Source: BCD1 sp965230565 (GTDB lineage Bacteria > Bacteroidota > Bacteroidia > Chitinophagales > Saprospiraceae). Taken from it: a stretch of DNA of 64,000 bases. The stretch lies in assembly GCA_965230565.1 (NCBI GenBank), contig CBDDLH010000016.1, positions 1,612,001-1,676,000 on the forward strand, written 5' to 3'. Positions 1-8,829 of the stretch are shown piece after piece. Numbering within the stretch: the stretch's first letter is position 1; every line of letters starts with the position of its first letter. The translations under genes and the position numbers were made by a program. The notes under the pieces are model-generated. The model worked only from the letters and a program-made list of their open reading frames with translations, did no database searches and was not told the DNA's origin.

Positions 1-144
1 GGGGAAATCCTTATCCTGTTCAAAAACCAGGTCGTTGTTTTTTTTGCTTTTACCTATCCATTTCAAGAGTTGCGGATAAAGGAAATAGGAATAAACCAAT
101 AACAGAGCAGCTAACCAGAACGTCAGTGCGAGCAGCAGGTTCAT
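1..144 (-). CDS. Glycosyltransferase N-terminus (partial, runs off the window)
   Basis: Only the first 48 codons are present. Reading from the ATG at 144 downwards gives a short N-terminal hydrophobic segment (MNLLLALTFWLAALLLVYSY), then YPQLLKWIGKSKK and an acidic stretch. A membrane anchor followed directly by a Lys-rich cytosolic stretch resembles membrane-bound family 2 glycosyltransferases, whose GT-A domain would lie beyond the window edge. The start codon is only 2 nt from the stop of the GT4 gene before it, so the two are probably co-transcribed and act in the same surface-polysaccharide pathway. The family call rests on context and the membrane anchor, because no catalytic motif is visible. 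Confidence 0.5.
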   Translation of the reverse strand, partial: MNLLLALTFWLAALLLVYSYFLYPQLLKWIGKSKKNNDLVFEQDKDFP

Positions 145-146
145 AC

Positions 147-1367
147 TCAAACAATTTCAACAGTAGTAGATGAATAAGCTTTTATGACTTTTCGGGCGAT
201 TTCCATACTATCATAATTACTCTGTACAAAATCACATGCCCTGCGGCCAATTTTTTCCAGGCGGCCATTTTGATTGGAGCACCACTTAACGGCATTGACC
301 ATATCCGCAGGAGCATCCCCGATGAGGATCTCTTCCTTATGAGTGGCATCGATACCTTCCAGTCCTATGCTGGTAGTCAGCACCACTTTACCAAGAGCCA
401 TGCCTTCCAGGATCTTCGCTCTCATGCCACTGCCCGAGAGTAAAGGAACAACCATAATACTGTGTTCATTGATAAAATTACTGGCATCCTCTACCTCTCC
501 GTGTACAGTGATATTTTTCTTTTTAATATTCTTTAACCAGTCAGGAGTATTCCGCCCCGCTATGTGTAACTGTATTCCGGGAAGTTCTTTTTGCATCTTA
601 CCCCAGGTGTGCTTTAGGAACCACTTCAACCCTTCTATATTTGGCATCCAGTCAAGAGACCCGATAAAGGAGATAGAGAGGTTTTTCTGAAAACTGTCAT
701 AATCGGCTTTGTATTCTGAGCTATCGAGTCCAATCGGTACGACAACCGATTTACCTTTGAATCCCATTTGTTGGAAAATATCAAGGTCCCGGCGTGTTAT
801 TGGCATAAGAATATCATACTGATGCAACATCCTCTTTTCAAACCGATGCAATTTCTCCGCCAGATATTTCAAATACATTTTCTTAGGCAGAGATTTGGTA
901 TTATTGGTGATCCTTTCCCATATCTCAGATTCTACGTTATGGGCGCGCATGCTTATTCTGGCATTGGAATACTTCCTGATAACAGGTATATATGGAGCCA
1001 GGTAAAGGGTTTCAAGTTGCACAACGTCAAATTCAGTTCGTTTGAGCAGTTTTATCAGTGCTTGCTCAAACTCTTTAGAAATGAACCTGGAAATATGAAA
1101 AGACTGGGTAGAGAAAAGGTTTAGAAAGGCATCTTTTAACTTAATCGTATTATCTATATCAACGGTTACGATTTTTTCGTACTGATCAAAAGGAACATGA
1201 TTGTCCTCCAAGTGGTAATAGTGTTTTTTGGTGTTCATTGCCAGCAATGTAAGCTCTGCCCCCAAACCCTTTAGGGACTTACTCAGGTTACTGATAGCAA
1301 TTGACTCACCATCCTTCAACGGATAAGGAAATTTTTTACATACTTGAAGGATTCTCATATTTTTCAC
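147..1367 (-). CDS. GT4-type glycosyltransferase (GT-B fold)
   Basis: A 406-residue protein beginning MKNMRILQVCKKFPYP with a Gly-rich loop (PLKDGESIAISNLS), the usual start of GT-B sugar transferases. Near residues 231-237 comes FIGSLDWMPN, the start of the C-terminal nucleotide-sugar domain in family 4 enzymes. Near 310-325 comes PLLSGSGMRAKILEGMALGK, matching the E-x7-E donor-binding region. No signal peptide is seen, so it should be a cytosolic or membrane-associated enzyme using a sugar nucleotide. It lies 2 nt upstream of the partial glycosyltransferase, an operon-like arrangement pointing to exopolysaccharide, O-antigen or glycoprotein glycan synthesis. The sugar and acceptor cannot be deduced. 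A start at the second Met (codon 4) is also possible. Confidence 0.85.
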   Translation of the reverse strand: MKNMRILQVCKKFPYPLKDGESIAISNLSKSLKGLGAELTLLAMNTKKHYYHLEDNHVPFDQYEKIVTVDIDNTIKLKDAFLNLFSTQSFHISRFISKEFEQALIKLLKRTEFDVVQLETLYLAPYIPVIRKYSNARISMRAHNVESEIWERITNNTKSLPKKMYLKYLAEKLHRFEKRMLHQYDILMPITRRDLDIFQQMGFKGKSVVVPIGLDSSEYKADYDSFQKNLSISFIGSLDWMPNIEGLKWFLKHTWGKMQKELPGIQLHIAGRNTPDWLKNIKKKNITVHGEVEDASNFINEHSIMVVPLLSGSGMRAKILEGMALGKVVLTTSIGLEGIDATHKEEILIGDAPADMVNAVKWCSNQNGRLEKIGRRACDFVQSNYDSMEIARKVIKAYSSTTVEIV

Positions 1368-1455
1368 TTTAAATGTCCTTTCTAAAACGATTTTACAGAA
1401 TTCACTCTATTTGCCATTCAGGGTCTTTTTGCAGTTCAACTGACAATAGGCCAGG

Positions 1456-3306
1456 CTACTCCACTACAAATTTATTATTCTCACCGTTAACATCTGCCAT
1501 CCTTCCTGTTGGATCAATTTCGATTTTGCTGATTTTATTCAAACCAGCAGGGATTTCAAACTCATATTCCGGATGAGTCCATGGCCAATCCGGAAGGTTG
1601 ACACGTTTCATATCATTGGACTCGCGGAGTTTGTTACCCCTCATAATCCTCAGAGCAGCATTATAAATTTCCTGTTTTCCATCTTTATAGGTAACCACTA
1701 AATCGACAGGCATTGGCATCGCCCCTATTCTTTCCAGGGTTACTTTAGTGCTTTTTTTGCTCCCTTCAACGTTTTTGATGCCATAGTCTATGGTATGTGT
1801 GGTGTTCACCCAATACTCCTTATACCAGTCGAGCTCAAGGCCTGAGGCAGTTTCTACAACCCGGATAAAGTCATTCGGATTTGGATGTTTGTAGGCCCAT
1901 TGGTCGAAATAATCCAGCATTGCCTGGTCAAATGCTGATTTCCCCACAATATACTCCAATTGATGCAAAAACACAGCGCCTTTTACATAAGCATTTACAC
2001 TATAGGCAGAATTTGTTTGGTAATGGTCAGAATGCACACTCATGGCCTCATCATAACCACTCTTAGAAAACCCAACATATGAAGAATATGTTCCTTGAAA
2101 AGGATTCTCTGAGATTTGCCCCTGAACCATTCCCTTACCAGCTAAATGCTCCATCACTATAGTGGAAGCATAACTAGTGAAACCTTCATCCATCCAGGAA
2201 TAAAGACTCTCATTGGTACCCAATGCCATCTGATACCAGCTGTGCATAAGTTCATGAACAGAAACACCAACAAGGCTTCTCAGTCCACGGTTTCCTGTTA
2301 TGAGCGTTGCCATCGGGTATTCCATTCCTCCGTCACCCCCCTGTATAAATGAGTAATGTTGGTAACCATACGGCCCGTACTTTGGCTGAACGAAAGCAAA
2401 GACTTCCTCCATGATAGCAGGCAGTTTTTCCCAGTTTTCGAGGATTTTTTGATCATTTTGATAGAAAAAATGCATGGTAAGATCCTGCCCTTTGACCTTG
2501 TATTCCGTATGAAGATAATCACGGTCGGCAGCCCAGACAAAGTCCGGTACATTTTTGGCAACAAAATGCCAGGTCAATTGCCTGCTTCTGGTCAGCGGGC
2601 GCATTGGCGTACCTTCATATCCATAACCAATCTCCGTTTTTCCATTCACCAGGTGTCCTGTTCCTCCAAGGATATAATCACTGTTTATAGTAATTTTTAC
2701 ATCAAAATCACCCCAGACCCCATAAAACTCACGACCGATGTATGGATTAGCATGCCAGCCTTGTTCATCGTATTCACACAATTTAGGGTACCACTGCGAC
2801 ATAGAATAATCAATGCCTTCAGCGTTATCTCTTCCGGAACGACGAGTCTGGACCGGCACCTGAGAAAGAAACTCCATAGACAAGGTGGTCTGTTCTCCAG
2901 GGTTAAGCGGAGTTGCCAGATCTACTTCAAGGATCGTTCCGACAATTTCATATTTGATCGGAGATCCATCCTGGGATAATGATTTTACTTTGGTAAAGCC
3001 GATTTCTTCTTCTGTAAACTTACTGATCTTGCCCAGTCTTCTGTCCGGATCGCGCAGGTTTTGTGACCGAACATCCATCATACTGTTCGGCTGAAAAGCA
3101 TTGAAATACAAATGATAAAATACCCTATTAATGACGTCGGGAGAATTATTGGTATAGACAATGGTCTGCTTACCTGTAAACTGATGCTTTTCTACATCAA
3201 AGTCAATCTCCATCTTGTAATCAACGGCTTGTTGCCAGTAAACCCTTTGTCCTGTCAGGTTTATGGAAAATAATAATAAAAAGAAGATCAGATGCTTTCT
3301 GTTCAT
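1456..3306 (-). CDS. M1 family metallopeptidase (aminopeptidase N-like), secreted
   Basis: I chose the start at 3306 because it begins MNRKHLIFFLLLFSINLTGQ, a clear signal peptide; an earlier in-frame Met at 3351 adds 15 non-conserved residues. The mature protein opens with the beta domain typical of M1 peptidases (VDYKMEIDFDVEKHQFTGKQ). The zinc site is HELMH at residues 351-355, with the third ligand Glu374 in WMDEGF, exactly the HExxH-x18-E spacing. The substrate-binding motif is QGGDGGMEYP, a variant of the family GAMEN. About 616 residues in total. It probably works in the periplasm or outside the cell, trimming peptides from the N-terminus. No type IX sorting domain was seen. Neighbours on the same strand are unrelated. 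Confidence 0.9.
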   Translation of the reverse strand: MNRKHLIFFLLLFSINLTGQRVYWQQAVDYKMEIDFDVEKHQFTGKQTIVYTNNSPDVINRVFYHLYFNAFQPNSMMDVRSQNLRDPDRRLGKISKFTEEEIGFTKVKSLSQDGSPIKYEIVGTILEVDLATPLNPGEQTTLSMEFLSQVPVQTRRSGRDNAEGIDYSMSQWYPKLCEYDEQGWHANPYIGREFYGVWGDFDVKITINSDYILGGTGHLVNGKTEIGYGYEGTPMRPLTRSRQLTWHFVAKNVPDFVWAADRDYLHTEYKVKGQDLTMHFFYQNDQKILENWEKLPAIMEEVFAFVQPKYGPYGYQHYSFIQGGDGGMEYPMATLITGNRGLRSLVGVSVHELMHSWYQMALGTNESLYSWMDEGFTSYASTIVMEHLAGKGMVQGQISENPFQGTYSSYVGFSKSGYDEAMSVHSDHYQTNSAYSVNAYVKGAVFLHQLEYIVGKSAFDQAMLDYFDQWAYKHPNPNDFIRVVETASGLELDWYKEYWVNTTHTIDYGIKNVEGSKKSTKVTLERIGAMPMPVDLVVTYKDGKQEIYNAALRIMRGNKLRESNDMKRVNLPDWPWTHPEYEFEIPAGLNKISKIEIDPTGRMADVNGENNKFVVE

Positions 3307-3427
3307 AGTTTCATTCTTTTGAAAAGTGGTCAATTGTTGTTGGTCGTTCAATTTGTCCTTTTCAATTACGAATTATCAGCCTAATATCTATTCATAATTC
3401 GTGATTGATTATTCCTTATGGTAAGGA

Positions 3428-4534
3428 TTATTTCCAGCCGGCTTCCTGCATCAGGGTTTTGGCAAGTTCAATATTTTGTGATGCCGTGTGGAAATCGAGT
3501 TCTTTTTCTGCGTATCCTCCTACACTCAGGATAAAGTCACTAGGGATAGTAAATACATTAACAGGAAACTCAAAAGAAAGATTACAATAATATTCCTGCG
3601 CATCAAAAGAGATCATATAGTCGATAAACTTGAGAGCGTCATTTCTGTTGTCGGTAAACTTCGACAACCCTAGTGAAACCAGGTTGTAATAACTTTTATT
3701 GTTATCATCTTTAGGTATCTTGACACCAACCTTCGAACCGATTTCAAAATTATCCGTACTACCGGAATTGGTCCAGCGGATATGTTCGGATGCATTGATA
3801 AAGGAAATCTCTCCCTGTCTTTCCGCAACGGCACGGATAACCGCCTCAGCATTTTCAACAGGATCAATGGCAAAATTGTCTACCAATTTTTGCAACCAGA
3901 CTCTTGTGGCAGCCTCTCCCTTTTCAGCGATCATCGTAGCTACCAGGAACTGATTTTCCTTATTGGCAGCACTTGAAACAACCACCCTGCCCTTCCAGTA
4001 TCGATTGGTAATATCCTCATACACATTGATAACGCTGGGTTTTGGAATGGCAATCTTATTACAACCATAACCAATGGGGTATTTCATGAACCCTGCCCAG
4101 TATCCTTCATAATCTGTATTCCTCGACGGCATAGCGTGAGCTACAGAATCTGTTGAAAACGGTTGTAGCACACCTGCAGCTTTGGCAGCATACATGTCCA
4201 CCAAATTGTCCAGTAGAATGACATCGGCAGTGGTATTATTCCCCTCGGAGGTAAGTTTTTCCACCAGACCCTCAGGAGTGTCCGTTACTACGTTAACTTT
4301 AATAAATTTCCGTTCCATGAAAGTGTTGACCAGGTGTTGCTCCATGGTCGTATATCTGTTGGTGTAAAAAGTAATCTCTCCCTTGTATTCCGGATCAGTG
4401 CTTCCGGAACCGCCTTTTCCTCCGGATCCATTTCCGGTACAAGCGGTAAAAAATGACAATACAACAAAAAGAAGAGAGAAATATTTAACCGACTCCCAAA
4501 GATTAGGGACAGAATTCAAAACTTTTTTACCCAT
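3428..4534 (-). CDS. Extracellular solute-binding lipoprotein (Fe3+/FbpA-like)
   Basis: A 368-residue lipoprotein: the signal segment ends in SFFTAC, making Cys32 the lipidation site, followed by a Gly/Ser-rich linker. The mature part follows the iron-binding FbpA/FutA pattern: EITFYTNRYTTMEQHLVNTF, then KVNVVTDTPEGLVEKL and ADVILLDNLVDMYAAKAAGV, with a later SFEFPVN and a Tyr-rich second lobe. In this family the lobes bind ferric iron or a related ligand and hand it to an ABC permease. No permease or ATPase gene is nearby, so the partner must be elsewhere or the protein acts alone. The ligand cannot be proved from sequence; phosphonate or sulfate binding is less likely. Confidence 0.75.
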   Translation of the reverse strand: MGKKVLNSVPNLWESVKYFSLLFVVLSFFTACTGNGSGGKGGSGSTDPEYKGEITFYTNRYTTMEQHLVNTFMERKFIKVNVVTDTPEGLVEKLTSEGNNTTADVILLDNLVDMYAAKAAGVLQPFSTDSVAHAMPSRNTDYEGYWAGFMKYPIGYGCNKIAIPKPSVINVYEDITNRYWKGRVVVSSAANKENQFLVATMIAEKGEAATRVWLQKLVDNFAIDPVENAEAVIRAVAERQGEISFINASEHIRWTNSGSTDNFEIGSKVGVKIPKDDNNKSYYNLVSLGLSKFTDNRNDALKFIDYMISFDAQEYYCNLSFEFPVNVFTIPSDFILSVGGYAEKELDFHTASQNIELAKTLMQEAGWK

Positions 4535-4687
4535 TATAATCTTTTATGATTAGAGCTAAGCAATAATTGAACTTAAGAAAGTTCCGCAAATGTAAAATTT
4601 TTCCAGCGAATTCAGTCTAATACCCAGACATTAACTGACACATGGCAATTATTTGATTGTGGAATGGTTATTTCGAGCTAGGTTTTA

Positions 4688-4695
4688 TATTTTTG
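4688..4695 (+). promoter_or_regulatory. Bacteroidota -7 box before the DUF6580 gene
   Basis: The sequence TATTTTTG fits TAnnTTTG, the -7 element of the Bacteroidota primary sigma factor, 22 nt before the ATG at 4718. I see no clean -33 TTG at the normal spacing, so the call rests on the -7 box alone. Confidence 0.45.
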
Positions 4696-4717
4696 CTTCC
4701 ACAAAAAGAAAATTATT

Positions 4718-5281
4718 ATGTCCAATAAAATTAAATTACGTACCGGAGTATTGGTGTTGTTTGTTTTGATCGCTGCTTTCAGTCGTTTGATTCCACACCC
4801 GCCAAACTTCACTCCAATTGGTGGAATGGCGCTTTTCGGTGCTGCTTATTTTTCAAAAAGATATTTGGGTTTTCTGGTGCCTCTGGCTGCCATGTGGCTG
4901 AGTGACCTGGTTTATAACAACATGATCCTGCCGGTTCAATTCCCGGAATATTATACCGGTTTCAGACTATTTGGTGATTTCTGGGTCTACGGCGCAATTG
5001 CCTTAGTGGTTGGCATCGGCTTTTATCTGTTGAAAAATATTAAGGTGACCAATATTGCACTGGCGGCACTTATAGGTGCTGTTGCCTTTTTCCTGATCAC
5101 TAATTTCGGAGTATGGGCAACGGGGCTTACCTATCCTAAAACAGGAGCCGGGTTGATCGCTTGCTTCGCAGCGGGAATCCCCTTCTTTGGGTATACCTTG
5201 CTTGGCAATCTGTTTTACAGTGCTGTTTTGTTTGGAGCTTTTGAATTGGCGAAGCGCAAGATGCCTGCTTTGCAATTTTAA
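4718..5281 (+). CDS. DUF6580 family membrane protein (putative transport component)
   Basis: A 187-residue, strongly hydrophobic protein with about five membrane spans. The start fits the family: a first helix followed by FSRLIPHPPNFTPIGGMALFGAAYF, with Asn-Phe-Thr-Pro-Ile and Gly-rich turns. A WLSDLVYNN loop near residue 65 is followed by further helices; the C-terminus is short and basic. The proportions resemble S components of ECF-type vitamin or metal transporters, but no ATPase or T component is nearby, so transport is an inference. The gene is flanked by its own -7 box and a strong hairpin downstream, so it is probably monocistronic. Confidence 0.75.
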   Translation: MSNKIKLRTGVLVLFVLIAAFSRLIPHPPNFTPIGGMALFGAAYFSKRYLGFLVPLAAMWLSDLVYNNMILPVQFPEYYTGFRLFGDFWVYGAIALVVGIGFYLLKNIKVTNIALAALIGAVAFFLITNFGVWATGLTYPKTGAGLIACFAAGIPFFGYTLLGNLFYSAVLFGAFELAKRKMPALQF

Positions 5282-5323
5282 TTTAGTCACAAGTCTGCAG
5301 TAGACAGTCCAGAGAAATTTAAT

Positions 5324-5367
5324 ATCAAAAACGGGTTTTGCCATGACTGGCAAAACCCGTTTTTGAT
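5324..5367. terminator. Perfect 20-bp hairpin, likely terminator
   Basis: An exact inverted repeat of 20 bp on each side of a TGAC loop, about 43 nt after the DUF6580 stop. The arms are rich in A at the 5' side and T at the 3' side, so it can end transcription in either direction. Confidence 0.8.
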
Positions 5368-5410
5368 TTGAATGATTCAATAGAGAAGAATCTGAAAGCC
5401 GGGAAATTTT

Positions 5411-5500
5411 ATTTAGTACCTATGGCACTAATTTCTTTTCTACCAGAGACATGGCACTGTGTGCCATGCTTATGATATTTAGTCGCTATGCGACTTGTCG
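5411..5500. repeat. Short palindromic repeat cluster next to the Rpn relic
   Basis: Two 18-nt modules at 5411-5428 and 5477-5494 share ATTTAGT-xx-CTATG-xx-AC. In each the variable bases lie inside a small hairpin (GTACC-TAT-GGCAC and GTCGC-TAT-GCGAC), so the second is a perfect stem and the first has one mismatch. Between them is another palindrome, ATGGCA-CTGTG-TGCCAT, at 5451-5467. Conserved ends with changing but mostly paired stems suggest a folded, repeated element such as a REP-like unit or the edge of a mobile element. Copies elsewhere in the genome cannot be checked here. Confidence 0.55.
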
Positions 5501-5673
5501 CATCTTACGGCAGTACGCTTCCAAAAGTTATATATACAGGATGATTTCATTTTCAAATGATGATAATTCAACCTCTCCTTCAATCTCAATGAAGACGTTT
5601 TTAAAACAAAAAATTTTATAATATTTAAAAATAAAAGTTTGTGTTTAAAATAAAAGCGACTTACCTTTGATGA

Positions 5674-6074
5674 ATGAAAACCAAAGAAAACAATCTATCC
5701 CCTCACGATGAGTTCTTCAAAGCTGTTTTTTCTCGCAAAGACATCACTATAGATTTTATCCGTGAGTTCTTGCCAAAGCCTTTGTGGGATTTGTTTATAT
5801 TTTCAAAACAAACGAATTTAGTAAAAATGATTTAAAAACTATGATGAACCAAATTGATGAACCCAGAAGAAAACAATTGGTTGAAACTTATGGTCCGATA
5901 GCTGGTGAATATTATGATGAGGGTCGCGAGAAAGGCCGTGAAGAAGTGATGATAAGTGTAATGCAAAATTTATTTCTCAAAGGATTCGAGACAAAACAAA
6001 TTGCCGAGATATTTGGTATTACTATCGAAGAAGCTGAAGAAATGCTTAGAAAGATCAAGGATTTGAATTCTTGA
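5674..6074 (+). pseudogene. Rpn-family nuclease/transposase relic, internally deleted
   Basis: The start (MKTKENNLSPHDEFFKAVFS then ITIDFIREFLPK) matches the N-terminus of the Rpn family, PD-(D/E)XK nucleases often annotated as putative transposases. This frame stops at 5833-5835. A second frame from about 5784 encodes GFVYIFKTNEFSKNDLKTMM and then EYYDEGREKGREEVMISVMQ and a helix-turn-helix-like IAEIFGITIEEAEEML, matching the family's C-terminus. Intact members are about 300 residues; here roughly 180 from the middle, including the catalytic core, are missing at about 5775-5785. The product cannot be active. A GTG at 5784 could only start a C-terminal fragment of 96 residues. Confidence 0.75.
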
Positions 6075-6126
6075 TCTTTCCCCATTTCCGAATTGGCAGT
6101 TCCTGGAATATTTAACAAAGGCACTC

Positions 6127-6157
6127 AAAATTGACCATACTATTTATGGTCGATTTT
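6127..6157. terminator. Hairpin between the Rpn relic and the 7TM-HD gene
   Basis: A 12-bp stem with one G-U type mismatch and a 7-nt loop (AAAATTGACCAT pairing with ATGGTCGATTTT). It lies between two convergent reading frames, 12 nt after the stop of the minus-strand 7TM-HD gene, and could end transcription from both sides. Confidence 0.6.
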
Positions 6158-6168
6158 AAAGTCAGGAA

Positions 6169-8304
6169 TTATTTATCATCCTTTTTCTTTTCTTCGTCTT
6201 TTTTTCCCTTCTCCGCTTTTTTCTTCTGCTCCTCCGGATATTCGATCCGAACATGGTAAACAGATTTCATGATATTTTTGAATACCTGGACAATCTCTTC
6301 CAATTCTTTGAAACTTATCTCGGATTCTTCCAATTGTCCGTTATTGATCTTTCCGGCAACGATCTTGTCAATAAAGGCAAAGAGCTCCTTGTCGGTTGGA
6401 TTTTTCAAACTCTTACAGGCTGCCTCTACCGAATCAGCAATCATCATGATGGTTTGCTCCTTAGAGGTTGGTTTTGGCCCAGGATAACGGAATTTGGCCT
6501 CGTCAACCTCCGCATCAGGATTGTCTTTGAGGTAATTACGGTAAAAATATTCCACCCTGGTCGTTCCATGATGAGTGGCAATGAAATCAATAATGACCTG
6601 AGGTAACTTGGCCTTTTTGGCCATCTTTATACCTTCTGTTACATGCTCAATAATGATCTGGGCACTTTCAAAAGCGTCGATATCATCGTGCAGGCTTTTC
6701 CCCTGGTTATTTTCAATAAAATATTCCGGTTTCAGGGTCTTGCCAACGTCATGATATAACGCCGCTACTTTAACCAACAACTCATTGGCTCCGATTTTCA
6801 TGGCCGCTGCTTCTGCAAGATTTCCTACCTGGAGGGAATGTTGCATGGTGCCAGGTGCCTTTAAAGACAACTCCTTGAGCAGAGGCTTGTTCATGTCTGA
6901 CAACTCCATCAATGTAATGGAAGACGTAAACCCAAACAACCGCTCCAGCAACGGCACCAGTGGATAAGCCAGTAAGGTCAGAAATGCATTCAGGAACAAC
7001 CAGGTATAAACCGACCAGTCGATCTTGGTAAAATCACCTACTTCTATCAACGCCAGTCCCAGGTAAGCAATCGCGTAACTGGCAAACAGGTATAACATGG
7101 AGTAAAAGAACCTGGTCCAGTCTCTTGTATCTACATCGCTAACAATCACCACAATCCCCGCGAGAACCTGCATCAGGGTGAATTCATACCCTAAAGATGA
7201 CAGGAAGCTTGCAATGAGTACTACCACAATGTGAGTAATCAAAGCCAGCCTGGCATTGAAAAAATTCTTAATGATAATTGGAACGATACAAAACGGAATC
7301 ATATATGCGCTGAGCACATCCGTTTTTTCCACCACATAAACCAGGTAACTGAACAAAACCAGCCACATAAACACAAAAAACAGGTGATGGAATTGCCTAA
7401 AAATTTCCTTGGCAAAATACCTGAGGTAGATAAAAAAGACCAGGACAATTAATGTGGTGAGCATGAAATATCCAATGAGTACCCAAATATATTTTTTCTT
7501 ACTGCTGACCTCTTTTTCAAATTCATACTTAAATGAGAGCAGTTTAGGATAAACATCCTTGGCAACATAGCCGCCTTTCGGAATGATCAATTCCCCTTTC
7601 CGAACCATGCCTCTTGAGGTCGATACAGAAGATAAAAGTTCTTCTTTGAATTGTTGAGTCAAAGTATCATTGTAAAATATGTTGGGGGCAATAGACATTT
7701 CGAGCAGAGAAAAAAGAAAATCAGATTCCCGCAAAGGCGCATAAGGCAGAGAATCGCTCAGCAGATTATTGGCCGTCTCTACCGTGTAAATGTTCTCAAT
7801 AGTTTGCTGGTAACTGGTGTTGCCTTTGATAATATTGATCACATAATCTTTGCCGGCATCTTTATGTTCGGGTCGAAGCTGGATTATACCGGCATCAAAA
7901 ATTCGATCGAGGAGATTCAGTCCATAATTCTTGTATTTGTCGGGGGTTTGCACCACATCCTCAAACTGTCCGGCTTGTTTGACCAGATCGAGCTGTTGAT
8001 CAAAATTCTCACTGAATTGCCGTTTTTGGTTTCTTACAAGATTTAACCTCATTTCATAATACGGCGTAAAATCTCTCCCAAGCTCCTCCTTTTCCTTGGT
8101 GATCTCAGCGTCGGTTTTACGAATAGCAAAATCAAATGGTGCAATAAGGTCATCGTACTTCCAGGCTTCCCCTTCCTGAAAATCATATTTGAATTTCAGG
8201 TTATTGGGAAACAAAAAACTAATGACCACCACAATGGCCAGCAATAGTACATACCTGAAAAAACCCGGCAGCTTAGATAATATGGTAGCAAGATTATTTT
8301 CCAT
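6169..8304 (-). CDS. 7TM-HD phosphodiesterase (PgpH-like)
   Basis: A 711-residue protein with the PgpH layout: an N-terminal membrane helix, an extracellular 7TM-HD domain (about residues 45-270), seven membrane helices (about 275-480) and a cytosolic HD domain. The metal-binding motif HDVGK has His518 and Asp519; upstream is MQHSLQVGNLAEAAA and downstream HVTEGIKMAKKAKLP and HHGTTRVEYF. Characterised family members hydrolyse cyclic di-AMP. The C-terminus is very Lys/Glu-rich. Whether this organism makes c-di-AMP is not shown by the window. The gene is transcribed away from the TonB receptor across a 525-bp intergenic region. Confidence 0.88.
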   Translation of the reverse strand: MENNLATILSKLPGFFRYVLLLAIVVVISFLFPNNLKFKYDFQEGEAWKYDDLIAPFDFAIRKTDAEITKEKEELGRDFTPYYEMRLNLVRNQKRQFSENFDQQLDLVKQAGQFEDVVQTPDKYKNYGLNLLDRIFDAGIIQLRPEHKDAGKDYVINIIKGNTSYQQTIENIYTVETANNLLSDSLPYAPLRESDFLFSLLEMSIAPNIFYNDTLTQQFKEELLSSVSTSRGMVRKGELIIPKGGYVAKDVYPKLLSFKYEFEKEVSSKKKYIWVLIGYFMLTTLIVLVFFIYLRYFAKEIFRQFHHLFFVFMWLVLFSYLVYVVEKTDVLSAYMIPFCIVPIIIKNFFNARLALITHIVVVLIASFLSSLGYEFTLMQVLAGIVVIVSDVDTRDWTRFFYSMLYLFASYAIAYLGLALIEVGDFTKIDWSVYTWLFLNAFLTLLAYPLVPLLERLFGFTSSITLMELSDMNKPLLKELSLKAPGTMQHSLQVGNLAEAAAMKIGANELLVKVAALYHDVGKTLKPEYFIENNQGKSLHDDIDAFESAQIIIEHVTEGIKMAKKAKLPQVIIDFIATHHGTTRVEYFYRNYLKDNPDAEVDEAKFRYPGPKPTSKEQTIMMIADSVEAACKSLKNPTDKELFAFIDKIVAGKINNGQLEESEISFKELEEIVQVFKNIMKSVYHVRIEYPEEQKKKAEKGKKDEEKKKDDK

Positions 8305-8497
8305 TTCTCAAAGATATACAGCCCAAAACAAAAACCTGACATCCCGGTGCAAGCTTTTTCAATGTTACCCGATTTTTATCAAAGACTATCATAATTAATG
8401 AAAGCCAAACCTCAGTGACAAATAATGAAAACAAGCACCAGAATTCAAAAATATTATCTTACAAAGGGATTTTTTTAGCAAAATCAATAATAATATA

Positions 8498-8538
8498 CCA
8501 TAATAAGGTAATTTTTTTCAAATAATACCTCATTATGG
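8498..8538. repeat. Inverted repeat between divergent genes
   Basis: Arms CCATAATAAGGTA and TACCTCATTATGG pair over 13 bp with one mismatch around a 15-nt AT-rich loop. It sits between the divergent 7TM-HD and TonB receptor genes, too far from either stop codon to be a terminator, so an operator-like site is possible. The rest of 8305-8829 is AT-rich without a gene. Confidence 0.4.
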
Positions 8539-8689
8539 ATAAAAAATCACCCCAACTTTGTATTGAACTAAATGATCAATATCGATATCGCTTTGGATTA
8601 TTTTTCTATTTTTACCCTATAAAAACACCGCCATTGACCGTGAATTTTTCAACTAAAAATCAACTAATAAGGTGGTATTAAGACAAAGT

Positions 8690-8767
8690 GAAAGACTAAG
8701 CCCGGAGGATAACAGACCAACAAGTCTTTCCGGTTTCTTTCCCGGCATGCGATGTATGCTTAATGCC
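8690..8767 (+). other. Possible structured 5' leader of the TonB receptor gene
   Basis: Within 140 nt upstream of the receptor ATG, GAAAGACT (8690-8697) can pair with AGTCTTTC (8723-8730), and GGCAT (8744-8748) with ATGCC (8763-8767). Together they suggest a folded leader. No known riboswitch core was recognised, and short stems like these can occur by chance. Confidence 0.25.
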
Positions 8768-8829
8768 GTCGCACTCACGCTAACCTCCCTATCAATCTTT
8801 TCCACTTCGAAAACGAAAAAACAAAAAAC

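Noticed and set aside
2356..2979. 207-codon plus-strand frame across the M1 peptidase gene
   Set aside because: It lies antisense to a well-supported metallopeptidase; the amino-acid pattern is incoherent and no start signal or family match is visible.
8690..8767. Known riboswitch upstream of the TonB receptor gene
   Set aside because: Some pairing is possible, but no cobalamin, TPP or other conserved core could be recognised; kept only as a weak leader.
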